A stretch of DNA of 64,000 bases from an uncultured Lachnoclostridium sp. (lineage in GTDB: Bacteria; Bacillota; Clostridia; Lachnospirales; Lachnospiraceae), in NCBI GenBank assembly GCA_944381625.1, contig CALWLW010000004.1, positions 106,531 to 170,530 of the forward strand, in the 5' to 3' direction. A model generated the notes under the pieces. The model was given only the letters and a program-made list of their open reading frames with translations, did no database searches and had not been told where the DNA came from. Both the position numbers and the translations under genes were made by a program. Each line of letters opens with the position of its first letter. The first letter of the stretch is position 1. Shown here piece by piece: positions 43,399-51,908 of the stretch.

Positions 43399-44322
43399 GT
43401 GGGCGGTTATATCATTGAAACGAAAAATCTTACCAAACAGTACGGCGTCCGGAAAAGCGTCGCCAACGTGAATATTCACGTACGGCAGGGGCGAATCTAC
43501 GGTCTGCTCGGAAGAAACGGAGCCGGAAAAACTACGACCATGAAAATGCTGCTTGGACTGACACAGCCAACCTCCGGAGAGGTCAGGCTGTGGGGAAAGC
43601 CTTTAGCCGGAAACGAAAGGAGGCTGCTTTCGCGGATCGGCAGCCTGATCGAATCCCCCGGCTTTTATCCGAATCTGACCGCGACGGAGAATCTGCGTAT
43701 TTTCGCCACCCTGCGCGGAGTACCAAACCGGCACGCAGTCAAAGACGCTCTGGAACTCGTCGGCCTGCCCTATCAGGATAAAAAGCTCTTTTCCCAATAT
43801 TCGCTCGGTATGAAACAGCGGCTGGCGATCGCCCTTGCAGTCATGCACGACCCGGAACTTTTCATTCTTGATGAACCGGTCAACGGGCTTGATCCCATCG
43901 GTATTTCCAAAATGCGTTCCTTTATCCGGCAGCTTTGCAGTGAAAAAGGAAAGACCATCTTAATCTCCAGCCATATTCTTTCGGAAATCTCCTTATTGGC
44001 CGATGATATCGGGATCATCCACAACGGCGTATTGCTTGTGGAAGAAAGCCTGTCTGTACTGGAAAGTCAGAATGGGCGTTACCTTCGTCTGGGTGTATCT
44101 GATGCCTCACAGGCGGCGTGTCTGTTAGAAACGGCGCTTCATACAAAGCAATTCTGGATTGACGACGACCGGAACCTTCGCATTTTCGACCCGTCACTGT
44201 CGCCGGCCCTGGTGTCAGAAACTATGTTCAGGGGAGGACTGTCCCTGTATGAGCTGCACCTCTGCGAGGATACGCTGGAAGATTATTTTAAACGCGTGAC
44301 CGGAGGTGAGGGAATTGCTTAA
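43399..44322 (+). CDS. ABC exporter ATP-binding protein (BcrA / lantibiotic immunity F type)
   Basis: A 307-residue ATPase of the BcrA/LanF class. Walker A is GRNGAGKTTTMKMLLGL, the signature YSLGMKQRLAIALAV, Walker B LFILDEPVNGLDPIG and the switch His in ILISSHILSEISLL. The LSGGQ motif reads YSLGMKQ, normal for this class. The start is GTG 43399 after AGGAGG; an ATG two bases earlier is out of frame. With the two permeases downstream it forms a LanFEG-like three-gene exporter, typically giving immunity to bacitracin or lantibiotics. Confidence 0.93.
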   Translation: MGGYIIETKNLTKQYGVRKSVANVNIHVRQGRIYGLLGRNGAGKTTTMKMLLGLTQPTSGEVRLWGKPLAGNERRLLSRIGSLIESPGFYPNLTATENLRIFATLRGVPNRHAVKDALELVGLPYQDKKLFSQYSLGMKQRLAIALAVMHDPELFILDEPVNGLDPIGISKMRSFIRQLCSEKGKTILISSHILSEISLLADDIGIIHNGVLLVEESLSVLESQNGRYLRLGVSDASQAACLLETALHTKQFWIDDDRNLRIFDPSLSPALVSETMFRGGLSLYELHLCEDTLEDYFKRVTGGEGIA

Positions 44323-45109
44323 ACTGATCCTCTGTGAATTTCAAAAGTTAAAGCGCAGGCATTTTCTGCTCCTTGCAGCCCTTGCAGCCTGTTTGTTCCC
44401 ATTCCCTGTAACCATTCTTGTAAAGGGAAGCGAAACCATAGACGGATCCTTTGATACCATTCTGTTTATGCTCATGACATGGATCAGCGTACCGCTCATG
44501 GTTCCTGCGCTGGCAGGGATCACAGCTTCCATGCTATTCAACATGGAGCGGGACAATGGAACATTAAAAAATCTGTATGCCATTCCGATAAGCTGGCGAC
44601 ATCTGGCAGGCGCCAAAATTGCCGTTATTTTTACTCTATCTGTTATTTTTACCATGACAACGTATCTGGCCGCTCTCATTGCGGCAGCTTTAACCGGCGC
44701 TTCTGTGACAGGTATCGCGGCAAAACTGTGCGCGTCCTTTCTGGTGGGAATATTCTACGCTTCCATCACCCTTCCCGCCGTTTTCTTCGTCATCTGGTTT
44801 AACCGCAATACTGTTTTTTCCACCCTGTCCGCTATCGTATATGCCGCCATCCTGGAAATGCTTGTCTGGAGCGGCATTTATACCCTTTCCGCTGGCGGTC
44901 CAGACAGAGATATGTGGAAATTTCAACTATGGAATGTACCTATGATGATCTTCCGCTGGTTTCCTTATTTCATAGATACCGGGCAGCCAGCAGCGGATCC
45001 GTCCGCGGCCCTTTTTGTCCCACTCTGGCAGATCACTGCTGTATCTGCCGCTATTGCCGGGATCAGCATCTGCCTGATCCTTCAGATCGGAAAACGCCGG
45101 GAGGTATGA
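44315..45109 (+). CDS. ABC exporter permease (LanE/G-like)
   Basis: A 264-residue membrane protein with six hydrophobic helices of the ABC-2 type: ILCEFQKLKRRHFLLLAAL at the start, MLMTWISVPLMVPALAGI, DNGTLKNLYAIPISWRHLAG after helix 2, typical of lantibiotic-immunity permeases. TTG 44315 is preferred because GGAGG lies 8 bp upstream; GTG 44306 overlaps that site. It overlaps the ATPase gene by 8 bp, indicating coupled translation. Confidence 0.88.
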   Translation: MLKLILCEFQKLKRRHFLLLAALAACLFPFPVTILVKGSETIDGSFDTILFMLMTWISVPLMVPALAGITASMLFNMERDNGTLKNLYAIPISWRHLAGAKIAVIFTLSVIFTMTTYLAALIAAALTGASVTGIAAKLCASFLVGIFYASITLPAVFFVIWFNRNTVFSTLSAIVYAAILEMLVWSGIYTLSAGGPDRDMWKFQLWNVPMMIFRWFPYFIDTGQPAADPSAALFVPLWQITAVSAAIAGISICLILQIGKRREV

Positions 45110-45110
45110 C

Positions 45111-45869
45111 ATGAAGCAGTTTGCAGTAATGGTGAAGCTGGAATTTTTAAAGCTTCGGGGAACTTATTTTCTTTTAACAGGCGTCGTCACGGCGATCGGT
45201 TCCATCGTTCTGGGCCTGTATCTGGCCGCAGCCGACAGGACGACGAACTATACGTTTCTCATATTTACAGAAAATGTGATCATCAATAATATGAGCCTGT
45301 TTTTCCCTTTTACGGCCGTATTAACGGTTGGACAAATGATGGAGCAGGAACGAACCTGCTCCACCTTAAACAATCTGTTTGCCATACCGATCCGCTTTCA
45401 AGAGCTCCTGTCTGCCAAAATTGCGACGGGTGCAGTTATGGCTGCCTTATACGCGATCCTGCAGTGGATCTTATCTGCATCTGCCTGCATGCTGTTAGGA
45501 TTGCCTGGCATCACGGTTCCTTTTGCATTCCTCCGGCTTGCAAACATGATCGGAATAAATTTATGTATCTATATTGCGGTGCTTCCTGTTATCGCACTGA
45601 CAGCACAATATGCGGGCGGATATATGGCCGGAGCAGGCTTTTCGGTTTTTTATGGCTTCTGCTCTGTTTTTGCCACAGGCCGCGGCTTTACGGCAATTTA
45701 TCCCATCTCTGCAGGAACGGTATTATTCCGTCTTCATGGAACGCCCGCCTTCAGAGAGTGTATAAGCGCTGTCTTAAGCCTGGCTGTTGTACTCATTTTG
45801 GCAGTCGTTTTTATAGCTGCTTCCCAGGACCGGGCAGAAGGCGTGCAGCCCGCCCCTGGGAAAAAATAG
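45111..45869 (+). CDS. ABC exporter permease (LanE/G-like)
   Basis: A 252-residue paralogue of the upstream permease, with six helices and the same cytoplasmic motif EQERTCSTLNNLFAIPIRFQ after helix 2. It opens MKQFAVMVKLEFLKLRGTYF. GGAGG lies 8 bp before ATG 45111, and the gap to the preceding gene is 1 bp. Together the two permeases and the ATPase should form a heteromeric exporter. The gene converges on the DUF4349 gene 11 bp away. Confidence 0.88.
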   Translation: MKQFAVMVKLEFLKLRGTYFLLTGVVTAIGSIVLGLYLAAADRTTNYTFLIFTENVIINNMSLFFPFTAVLTVGQMMEQERTCSTLNNLFAIPIRFQELLSAKIATGAVMAALYAILQWILSASACMLLGLPGITVPFAFLRLANMIGINLCIYIAVLPVIALTAQYAGGYMAGAGFSVFYGFCSVFATGRGFTAIYPISAGTVLFRLHGTPAFRECISAVLSLAVVLILAVVFIAASQDRAEGVQPAPGKK

Positions 45870-45880
45870 TCTCGCCTGTC

Positions 45881-46861
45881 CTATTCCGGCTTATCCGTCT
45901 TTTTCTCTTTCTCTTTCTTCTCCATGAGCTTCTGCAGATGATTGGCTCGTCTGCGGTCATCCCATTTTATCAGCTTCCGGATGATCAGTACGATCACGGC
46001 GATGATCACCGCCCATACCGCCAGGATTGGCAGCGATCCCAGAAATCCCACTGCAAAGCCTCTGAGACCCTTTGCCACCACATACACGCTGTCTCCGAAG
46101 CGGTCCGCCACCTCCTGGAAGAAAGTACGTTCGCCGGTCTCTGTGATCCGTTCCACTTCCGACAGGCTGATATAGACGGTGCTGTAGGCCACCTGATTGT
46201 CCAGCATCCTGAGCTGGCTCTCATAGGATTCCAGCTCATAGCGCACAGCGGACAGCCTGCTCTCAATGGTTATAATATCTTCCATGGATTCGGCGTTTTC
46301 CAGAAGCTCCAGGAGTCTTTCCTGCTCTGTCTCCAGCGCCTTTTTGTGGCTCTCGGTGTCCACATACTCCAGCGTCACATCATCTACTCTTTCATTTTTG
46401 TAGGTGACGTTGCCCACCTCGTTCACAATGCTGACAAATGCATCCAGGCGATCCGCCGGAATCCGAACTGTATAGCTGGCGGACCGGCTGGTCTCATAAT
46501 AATAATCGCTGCCGTAAAGGGAAGACGCCTCCACATAACCACCCAGTTCGTTTACTTTGGCGGTCAGCTTCTCCACCGCCTCATCAAACTCCAGCGTCTG
46601 TACCTCCAGATCCACGTTCTTAATCAGCTTACGTCCGGTGTCCGCCACGGCGTCGATCCCGTTTTCAGAAGAAATCTCCGCGCCGTAGCCTGCGTCCATC
46701 TCATACTCTGCCGACTCCGCCGCTTCTTCCATAACAGCCGTGTCCATGGCAGCGGACTCTGTCGTCTGACTCTTGCTGTTTCCGGAAGAGCCGCAGCCGG
46801 CCGTCATAATCACCGCCAGCAGAAGCCCCGCCCATAACCTTCTCCACATACTTTTTTTCAT
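45881..46861 (-). CDS. DUF4349 lipoprotein
   Basis: A 326-residue membrane-anchored protein. The signal MKKSMWRRLWAGLLLAVIMT is followed by a lipobox AGC, then an acidic low-complexity stretch. The DUF4349 domain (residues 85-300) shows VDLEVQTLEFDEAVEKLTAK, a coiled coil and a membrane helix near the end (GSLPILAVWAVIIAVIVLII) before a Lys/Glu-rich tail. The family's role is unknown; members often sit in sigma/anti-sigma operons. ATG 46861 is used because GGGAGGA precedes it. It is 31 bp after the anti-sigma-like gene. Confidence 0.85.
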   Translation of the reverse strand: MKKSMWRRLWAGLLLAVIMTAGCGSSGNSKSQTTESAAMDTAVMEEAAESAEYEMDAGYGAEISSENGIDAVADTGRKLIKNVDLEVQTLEFDEAVEKLTAKVNELGGYVEASSLYGSDYYYETSRSASYTVRIPADRLDAFVSIVNEVGNVTYKNERVDDVTLEYVDTESHKKALETEQERLLELLENAESMEDIITIESRLSAVRYELESYESQLRMLDNQVAYSTVYISLSEVERITETGERTFFQEVADRFGDSVYVVAKGLRGFAVGFLGSLPILAVWAVIIAVIVLIIRKLIKWDDRRRANHLQKLMEKKEKEKKTDKPE

Positions 46862-46892
46862 CCTTTCCTCCCTTCCCCGGATATCCACCCGG

Positions 46893-47852
46893 TCAGTCTT
46901 CCATAATCTCCGAAAATACCTCGGCGAATGTGAATTCCACCCCGATCTTCTCCGTCCCGATCCAGGTCACCAGCCGATACCGCTGCGCGCCGTAGTCGAT
47001 CTCATACCCGCTCAGGTCCACAATCTCATCCACAGCCATTCCTGCTTCCAGTTCCTGTATCCGGGATACCTTTTCTTCCGCAGATGCAATCACATACCAG
47101 CCGCCGTCCAGCCATACTTCCAGGCTGCAGCCGTCCACGTACTCCACCGTCTCCTCGCCGGTATTTCCGATGGTCAGGTACAGCACCGGGTTCTCCTCAT
47201 CCTGCACGGGACAGTTGACCTTCGCCGTCACGCCGTCCAGCGTCTCCGGCACTTCCTGCTGATCCGCGGGATACACGGTCTGTCCACAGTATTCCTTCGC
47301 CTCCAGCATACCGCTTTCCGCTTCGGCCATCTCCCCGCTTCCTGACGCGCCGGACTGCTCATCTCCGTACTTCGCTCCGGCACCTTCGGGCGCGGCCCCC
47401 GCCGCGTCTTCCAGAGCGGACAGCTCCGTCTCTTCCGCCGTTCCTTCGGAAGCGTCTGTCACAGTATTTTGCGTTTCTTTTGCTTCGGAAGCAGCCGCAT
47501 CTTCCGCCGCTTCCTCCAGCACAACGTCTTCCGGGAAGGTGCTTCCTGTCCCGCTGTCTTTCCTGCTCCAGTCCGGATAAAGCACCCCCAGGAACAGCGC
47601 GCTGCAAACGCAGAATACCAGCACGCAGGCCGCCAGATACCCGTACCTGGGAACGAAATGCCGCCGGATCTCTCTTTCCTTCACCTTCCGTCCCGCCAGT
47701 TCTTCCATGGCCTTCTCAAATGCTTCCGAAAACCGGTGGGTCCTGGCGATCTCCCGCTCCGGAGGCACAAAGCTTAAATCCTCATCCAGGCACTCCTCCA
47801 GCACCTGTATCAGAAGTTCCTCCCCTTTGGTAAGCGTCTCAGGCTTTTTCAT
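46893..47852 (-). CDS. Anti-sigma-factor-like single-pass membrane protein
   Basis: A 319-residue protein with a cytoplasmic N-terminal helix region (about 75 residues, LEECLDEDLSFVPPEREIAR, HRFSEAFEKAMEELAGRK), one membrane helix near 70-92 (YLAACVLVFCVCSALFLGVL), a 100-residue Ala/Glu/Gly-rich linker and an extracytoplasmic beta-rich domain ending EVFSEIMED. The order sigma, single-pass protein, surface lipoprotein suggests it holds the ECF sigma factor inactive until an envelope signal. No zinc-binding anti-sigma motif (HxxxCxxC) is present. Its ATG overlaps the sigma stop as TAATG. Confidence 0.72.
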   Translation of the reverse strand: MKKPETLTKGEELLIQVLEECLDEDLSFVPPEREIARTHRFSEAFEKAMEELAGRKVKEREIRRHFVPRYGYLAACVLVFCVCSALFLGVLYPDWSRKDSGTGSTFPEDVVLEEAAEDAAASEAKETQNTVTDASEGTAEETELSALEDAAGAAPEGAGAKYGDEQSGASGSGEMAEAESGMLEAKEYCGQTVYPADQQEVPETLDGVTAKVNCPVQDEENPVLYLTIGNTGEETVEYVDGCSLEVWLDGGWYVIASAEEKVSRIQELEAGMAVDEIVDLSGYEIDYGAQRYRLVTWIGTEKIGVEFTFAEVFSEIMED

Positions 47853-48391
47853 TACTGTCCCGCCTCCTTTCGGATCATTTCCTGCAGCTTTTTCCTGGCG
47901 CGGAAATAACGCACGTTCGCGTTCTTCGCGGATATGCCCAGGATATCGCCAATCTCGGCGTCCGTCATCCGGTACAGATATTTGTATTCAAACACAGTCC
48001 GGTACTGGTCGTCCAATTCCAGGACGCAGGACACCAGGCGGTTATAATTTTCCTTCTGTAAATACTGTTCCAGGATATCTGTTCCTCCTCTGCCTAAATC
48101 CATATTGTCTTCCAGTTCCTGTTCCGGCGTCCTTTTGCGCAGGATATCCACGGCCTTGCTCCTGACAATCGTGGCCAGGAAACGCTTCGTCCTGGGACTG
48201 TACACTTCCTCCACCTTGTCCAGGTGCCTGGTCAGCGCCAGAAACGCCTCCTGTACCGCATCCTCCGCCAAATGCTCGTCCTGCAGTCTCTGGTTGGCCA
48301 GATACCACATGAAATGGCGGTAATGCTCATAAATCTCCCTGAATTTTTCCTGCTCCCCGGGATCATCCAGAAGCGCCAGAAACAGAAACAT
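47852..48391 (-). CDS. ECF-type RNA polymerase sigma factor
   Basis: A 179-residue sigma factor. Region 2 contains FREIYEHYRHFMWYLANQRL, HLAEDAVQEAFLAL and KRFLATIVRSKAVDILRKR. Region 4 is LVSCVLELDDQYRTVFEYKY and the helix-turn-helix TDAEIGDILGISAKNANVRYFRARKKLQE. AGGAGG precedes ATG 48391. The downstream anti-sigma-like and DUF4349 genes are translationally coupled or close, so this is an envelope-stress type module. The 170 bp upstream holds the promoter, with no clear autoregulatory motif that I can name. Confidence 0.93.
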   Translation of the reverse strand: MFLFLALLDDPGEQEKFREIYEHYRHFMWYLANQRLQDEHLAEDAVQEAFLALTRHLDKVEEVYSPRTKRFLATIVRSKAVDILRKRTPEQELEDNMDLGRGGTDILEQYLQKENYNRLVSCVLELDDQYRTVFEYKYLYRMTDAEIGDILGISAKNANVRYFRARKKLQEMIRKEAGQ

Positions 48392-48559
48392 ATTTTTATC
48401 CTCCTGGTAAATGCATCTACGTACATATAAACGCTGTTTTTCTTTATTTTACTACAGGTATGGGAAGAATTGTTCTTAAATCTTCTTAATAATTTCTAAA
48501 AATTCGTTTCCTATTCGGGGGACCGTCTGAGCTCCCACGTTCCAAATATCAAGTATTAC

Positions 48560-49441
48560 TTAGCCTAACGATTTCAGGCTATTCCGATATTCCATCATTT
48601 TTGTTTCATCTGCCGTGTCAATGACATATTGCAATTCACTGATTATAGAATCACGTTCTTTTGGCAAGTATGCCGTCACAGGGTAAAAATTTGATTTTGA
48701 ATCAGCAAACAGATGTGTGCGTATCTGTAAATTCCTTATGAATATTTGTAATTCTTCTAATCGTTCTTTTTCTCCCGCCGGAATAAATTTTCCCTCCTGT
48801 GCCATTTGATATAATTCTGTATCCGGAAAAAGAGTCAAAGAATCAACCGAAATAAAACGCGGATTTACTTTACTGAATACTTTCGCGCTGTTAACAGCAT
48901 TTCGACGGCCATTTCCTTTCCCGGCAAGTCCTGTCATATATACAAAATAGTATTCCATACCCGCTTCATCCAGTTTCCTGCATTGTTCGATCAATTCTTT
49001 TGCGGTATATCCTTTATTCGCCAAAAGAAGCGTACGGTCGTCACCCGTTTCTGTCCCAATGCTCAAACCGTTAATGCCTAACGCGTGTAACCTTCTGAGC
49101 TGCCATACTTTCTTGTTCTTTATATCGCGAATACTTGAAAACATGGCTATCGTCCGGCATTCTGCAAGATAGTCATGGACTAATAATGCCCGCTCTGCCA
49201 ATTTTTCGTAATTCATGGCAAATGGGTTTGCGCCAGTCAGAAAAATACGCCGTGCCGTTGGCTGATATCTTGCCAGTTCTTTCAAATCCTCCTCAAATTC
49301 TTGTAATGGCGACATACGAAAACATTCATTTTTGTACAAACTACAAAACCTGCATTTATTGTAAGTACAGCCGGACGTAACCTGTACGATAAATGAATTT
49401 GCTTCATAGGGCGGCCGCCATGTTCTGCCAGTAAAATGCAA
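48560..49441 (-). CDS. Radical SAM protein, paralogue 1
   Basis: A 293-residue radical SAM enzyme. After the opening HFTGRTWRPPYEANSF comes VTSGCTYNKCRFCSLYKN with the CxxxCxxC cluster motif (Cys29, 33 and 36), then RIFLTGANPFAM, IGTETGDDRTLLLANKGYT and a C-terminal part ending MEYRNSLKSLG. There is no B12 domain or auxiliary Cys cluster. The start codon is TTG 49441, 9 bp after GAGGAGG. It follows its paralogue by 14 bp. The family resembles COG1032/Elp3-like single-domain enzymes of unassigned reaction. Confidence 0.88.
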   Translation of the reverse strand: MHFTGRTWRPPYEANSFIVQVTSGCTYNKCRFCSLYKNECFRMSPLQEFEEDLKELARYQPTARRIFLTGANPFAMNYEKLAERALLVHDYLAECRTIAMFSSIRDIKNKKVWQLRRLHALGINGLSIGTETGDDRTLLLANKGYTAKELIEQCRKLDEAGMEYYFVYMTGLAGKGNGRRNAVNSAKVFSKVNPRFISVDSLTLFPDTELYQMAQEGKFIPAGEKERLEELQIFIRNLQIRTHLFADSKSNFYPVTAYLPKERDSIISELQYVIDTADETKMMEYRNSLKSLG

Positions 49442-49455
49442 GTTAAAAACCTCCT

Positions 49456-50355
49456 CTATAAATGTCTGAGATTTTTTCTGTAATGCCGCAGTTCCCGTTC
49501 ATCAGCACTGCCAATAATCTGCTCTAATACATTTATTACTTTTTTCGTATCTTCCGGCAATGTACCCTGAATGGGAATCGCGTTGGACGCCCCCATAGCT
49601 GCAAACCAAACAGGAATATTCAAATTTTCAACAAGAGTTTTTAACTCTTTGTATTTTTCAATCTCCTGTTCTTCTTTCCAGTTTCCTTTTTGAATTTCTT
49701 CATACAGTTCAGAATTGGGATAAATGGTCAGCATACTGGCTCCTATGATTTGAGGGCGCAGTTGATTACATACTGCGGCGGTCATCTTTGCCCCGAACTC
49801 GCCCCGTCCTGCGCCGGAAACACCTGTAAGATAGAAAAAGTTATAGCGAATCCCCACATCATCTAAACGTTTGCATTGAGTGATAATATCAGCCGAAACA
49901 TATCCTTTGTTCATAAATATAAGCGCTTCATCATCGCCTGTTTCAATTCCGATTGTTAATCCATCATAGCCTGCTTTATGCAGTTCTGCTAATTCTTTAT
50001 CTGTTTTAAGTGCAACATCGGTAACTCGCGCAAAGCTGCCTATCGTTTTGCAGGCAGGAATATATTTTTTTATTAGACCTGCAATTTCCAGCAGCTTTTC
50101 CGTTTTCAATACAAACGGATTTGCGCCAGTAAGGAATGACCGGCTATATGTCAAGCCACGCCACAATTTTACTGTTTCGGCAGTTTCTTTCAAATCAGCC
50201 GCTATGTCCTCAACCGGCGACATTCTGAACTTAAAAGGTAAATCATCATAAAGCGTACAGAATTTACATTTATGATGGGTACAGCCTGCTGTGACTTCCA
50301 GCAGTAATGAAGAAGCCTCATATGGCGGACGCCAAATAGTTCCAGTATAGTGCAT
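49456..50355 (-). CDS. Radical SAM protein, paralogue 2
   Basis: A 299-residue radical SAM enzyme paralogous to its neighbour. It opens MHYTGTIWRPPYEASSLLLE, then VTAGCTHHKCKFCTLYDD with the CxxxCxxC motif, SFLTGANPFVLKTEKLLEIA and IGIETGDDEALIFMNKGYV. Both proteins share TIWRPPYEA, GANPF and ETGDD blocks, pointing to tandem duplication. ATG 50355 is preferred because GGAGAG is just upstream; a longer frame adds seven codons. It is divergent from an HxlR regulator, with a shared control region. Confidence 0.88.
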   Translation of the reverse strand: MHYTGTIWRPPYEASSLLLEVTAGCTHHKCKFCTLYDDLPFKFRMSPVEDIAADLKETAETVKLWRGLTYSRSFLTGANPFVLKTEKLLEIAGLIKKYIPACKTIGSFARVTDVALKTDKELAELHKAGYDGLTIGIETGDDEALIFMNKGYVSADIITQCKRLDDVGIRYNFFYLTGVSGAGRGEFGAKMTAAVCNQLRPQIIGASMLTIYPNSELYEEIQKGNWKEEQEIEKYKELKTLVENLNIPVWFAAMGASNAIPIQGTLPEDTKKVINVLEQIIGSADERELRHYRKNLRHL

Positions 50356-50445
50356 AAATATGTCTCTCCTTTTCACAGTTTTCTTTTTCCACCATAAAAA
50401 TACCTTATTGATCCGTCTAATATAAGTACTGTCTTTTTTTAGTAG

Positions 50446-50465
50446 TAGTATTGTTTTTCATACTA
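50446..50465. promoter_or_regulatory. Candidate HxlR operator between the radical SAM genes and hxlR
   Basis: Inverted repeat TAGTAT - 8 bp - ATACTA, with further TAGTA repeats around it (AGTAGTAGTA at 50441, TAGTAGTAC downstream). HxlR/YodB-type regulators bind TACTAT-like palindromes of this size. The site lies in the 185-bp divergent region and could control both directions. Confidence 0.5.
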
Positions 50466-50539
50466 AGAACAGAATATAGTAGTACCTTGATATTTGAGAG
50501 ATTTTGAAATATACTCTTGTGAAAAGAGAGGGTGTTTAT

Positions 50540-50908
50540 ATGTCTGAAAACAAGTTTAGTGATAAGAAAGTGATTGCCCGCTGCGTGCCTATGAGCAAGC
50601 TGCAATCTGTGATTGGCGGCAAATGGAAAATATTGATTTTGTGGTATGTTGCTTTCTATAAAGTCCAGCGATTCGGAGAGCTTATGCGGCGCCTTGACGG
50701 GATTACCCAATCCACATTAACAAAACAGCTTCGTGAATTAGAAAAGGATGGATTTCTTCACAGGGAAATTTATAAAGAAATTCCTCCGAAAGTAGAGTAT
50801 TCACTCACTGACTTTGGAGAAAGTTTTATCCCGGTTCTTCAAACCATGATGACATGGAGCGAAACATATTTATGCCCGGATTATATCAGTCCGTATCAAC
50901 AAAAGTAA
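50540..50908 (+). CDS. HxlR-family transcriptional regulator
   Basis: A 122-residue winged-helix regulator. It shows VIARCVPMSKLQSVIGGKWKI, FGELMRRLDGITQSTLTKQLRELEKDGF and PPKVEYSLTDFGESF, the standard family blocks. The Cys in IARCVPM matches the position where YodB/HypR-type members sense electrophiles or disulfide stress. ATG 50540 with GAGGG upstream is preferred over a start 12 codons earlier. It is divergent from the radical SAM pair, which it probably represses. Confidence 0.93.
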   Translation: MSENKFSDKKVIARCVPMSKLQSVIGGKWKILILWYVAFYKVQRFGELMRRLDGITQSTLTKQLRELEKDGFLHREIYKEIPPKVEYSLTDFGESFIPVLQTMMTWSETYLCPDYISPYQQK

Positions 50909-50913
50909 TAAAG

Positions 50914-50949
50914 AAAGAGCGAACAAGTTTCAAATTTGTTTCGCTCTTT
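50914..50949 (+). terminator. Terminator of the hxlR gene
   Basis: AAAGAGCGAA and TTCGCTCTTT pair around an inner imperfect stem, directly after the hxlR stop codon. The A-run before and T-run after allow it to work in both directions, so it could also end the AbiE transcript coming from the right. Confidence 0.75.
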
Positions 50950-50982
50950 GAGAGGAATCGTATATCGTTCTGCGCCTTATTT

Positions 50983-51038
50983 ATTGCTCCCCAGTTTCAT
51001 ATGGAGCAGGCTCATTTTTTCCGGGTCGAGCATGGCTC
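50983..51038 (-). repeat. 56-bp direct repeat, left copy (3' end of the 52657-52947 gene)
   Basis: Matches 52663-52718 at 53 of 56 positions. On the minus strand it still encodes AMLDPEKMSLLHMKLG followed by a stop, the C-terminal residues of the Sel1-like gene, although no gene leads into it. With the right copy it brackets the AbiE genes. Confidence 0.9.
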
Positions 51039-51039
51039 A

Positions 51040-51906
51040 CTAAGCCTCGGCCATTTCCATTGTAATCTGCTTAAAAAATTCCGCACTCCAAATATCGAGG
51101 CTGGAGACATCCTGGATAAACGGCTCCACATCTTGTTTTGCCTGCGTGTAATCAATACTGTCAAAGCGAGAGCACAGCATTTCTTTTATCCCACTCAACG
51201 AACAATCCGCATCTTCCGAAATATACCCGGAGTCAATCAACCGTGCCCGAAGATGCCGGCTGTTCAACGCCGCCCCTCTGGACAGATAAAAAACATAATC
51301 ATACAAATCGCGCCCTTTAATTCTGGACTGCCAGGCACGGCATAAAACCGCGTGAACCTTCCCGGCAAACAGGGACGGCATATCATACATGTTCACCTCA
51401 TAAGGGGCCGGCAACAGCCTGTATTTGTGCTCAAAAACTGCGAAAGCCGGAGGATTGACATCTATTTCAAATTTGATTTTAACAACCTCATTCTTTGGAA
51501 TACTGTCGGTCAGTTTCTCTCCCGCATAGAACAAGAGTAAATGCTCTTTCGTGTTTCCTTTCAAAAATGCTGACCGGATATTGCTGTCCTTCGTCTTTTG
51601 CTTCTCCTGAATCATCACATTTAATCCAAACGCACGGATTTCTTTTTCAAGTACGGGAAAGTAAGCGCCTAGATCAAAATTTAAATCGGGCGTCTCCAAA
51701 GAAAAATCCAAATCCTCTGAAAAGCGGTCGAGCCCATAAAAGATCCGCAGAGCCGTACCGCCATAAAATGCAGCCTTCTTAAAGAAGCCAGCGCGGGACA
51801 GGCCACACAGGACAATTTCCTGCATGATCTCTTTCATCGCATTTTTCTGCTCGTAGATATTTTGGGGATGATACCTCTTTAACATTTGCTCAATGGCAGC
51901 GCTCAT
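51040..51906 (-). CDS. abiEii: AbiEii-type nucleotidyltransferase toxin
   Basis: A 288-residue toxin of the type IV abortive-infection system AbiE. The nucleotidyltransferase core shows AAFYGGTALRIFYGLDRFSED and DLDFSLETP (GGT...DxD). NTP transfer by this family blocks growth; related toxins add pyrimidines to tRNA. The C-terminus SLDIWSAEFFKQITMEMAEA is helical. It follows its antitoxin by 2 bp. The end of the gene abuts the left direct repeat. A second decayed copy of its last 30 codons lies at 54609-54719. Confidence 0.92.
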   Translation of the reverse strand: MSAAIEQMLKRYHPQNIYEQKNAMKEIMQEIVLCGLSRAGFFKKAAFYGGTALRIFYGLDRFSEDLDFSLETPDLNFDLGAYFPVLEKEIRAFGLNVMIQEKQKTKDSNIRSAFLKGNTKEHLLLFYAGEKLTDSIPKNEVVKIKFEIDVNPPAFAVFEHKYRLLPAPYEVNMYDMPSLFAGKVHAVLCRAWQSRIKGRDLYDYVFYLSRGAALNSRHLRARLIDSGYISEDADCSLSGIKEMLCSRFDSIDYTQAKQDVEPFIQDVSSLDIWSAEFFKQITMEMAEA

Positions 51907-51908
51907 TT

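Noticed and set aside
45464..46837. Open frame of 457 codons on the plus strand past the second permease
   Set aside because: It overlaps the permease in another frame and is antisense to the DUF4349 gene; its start region has no coding features.
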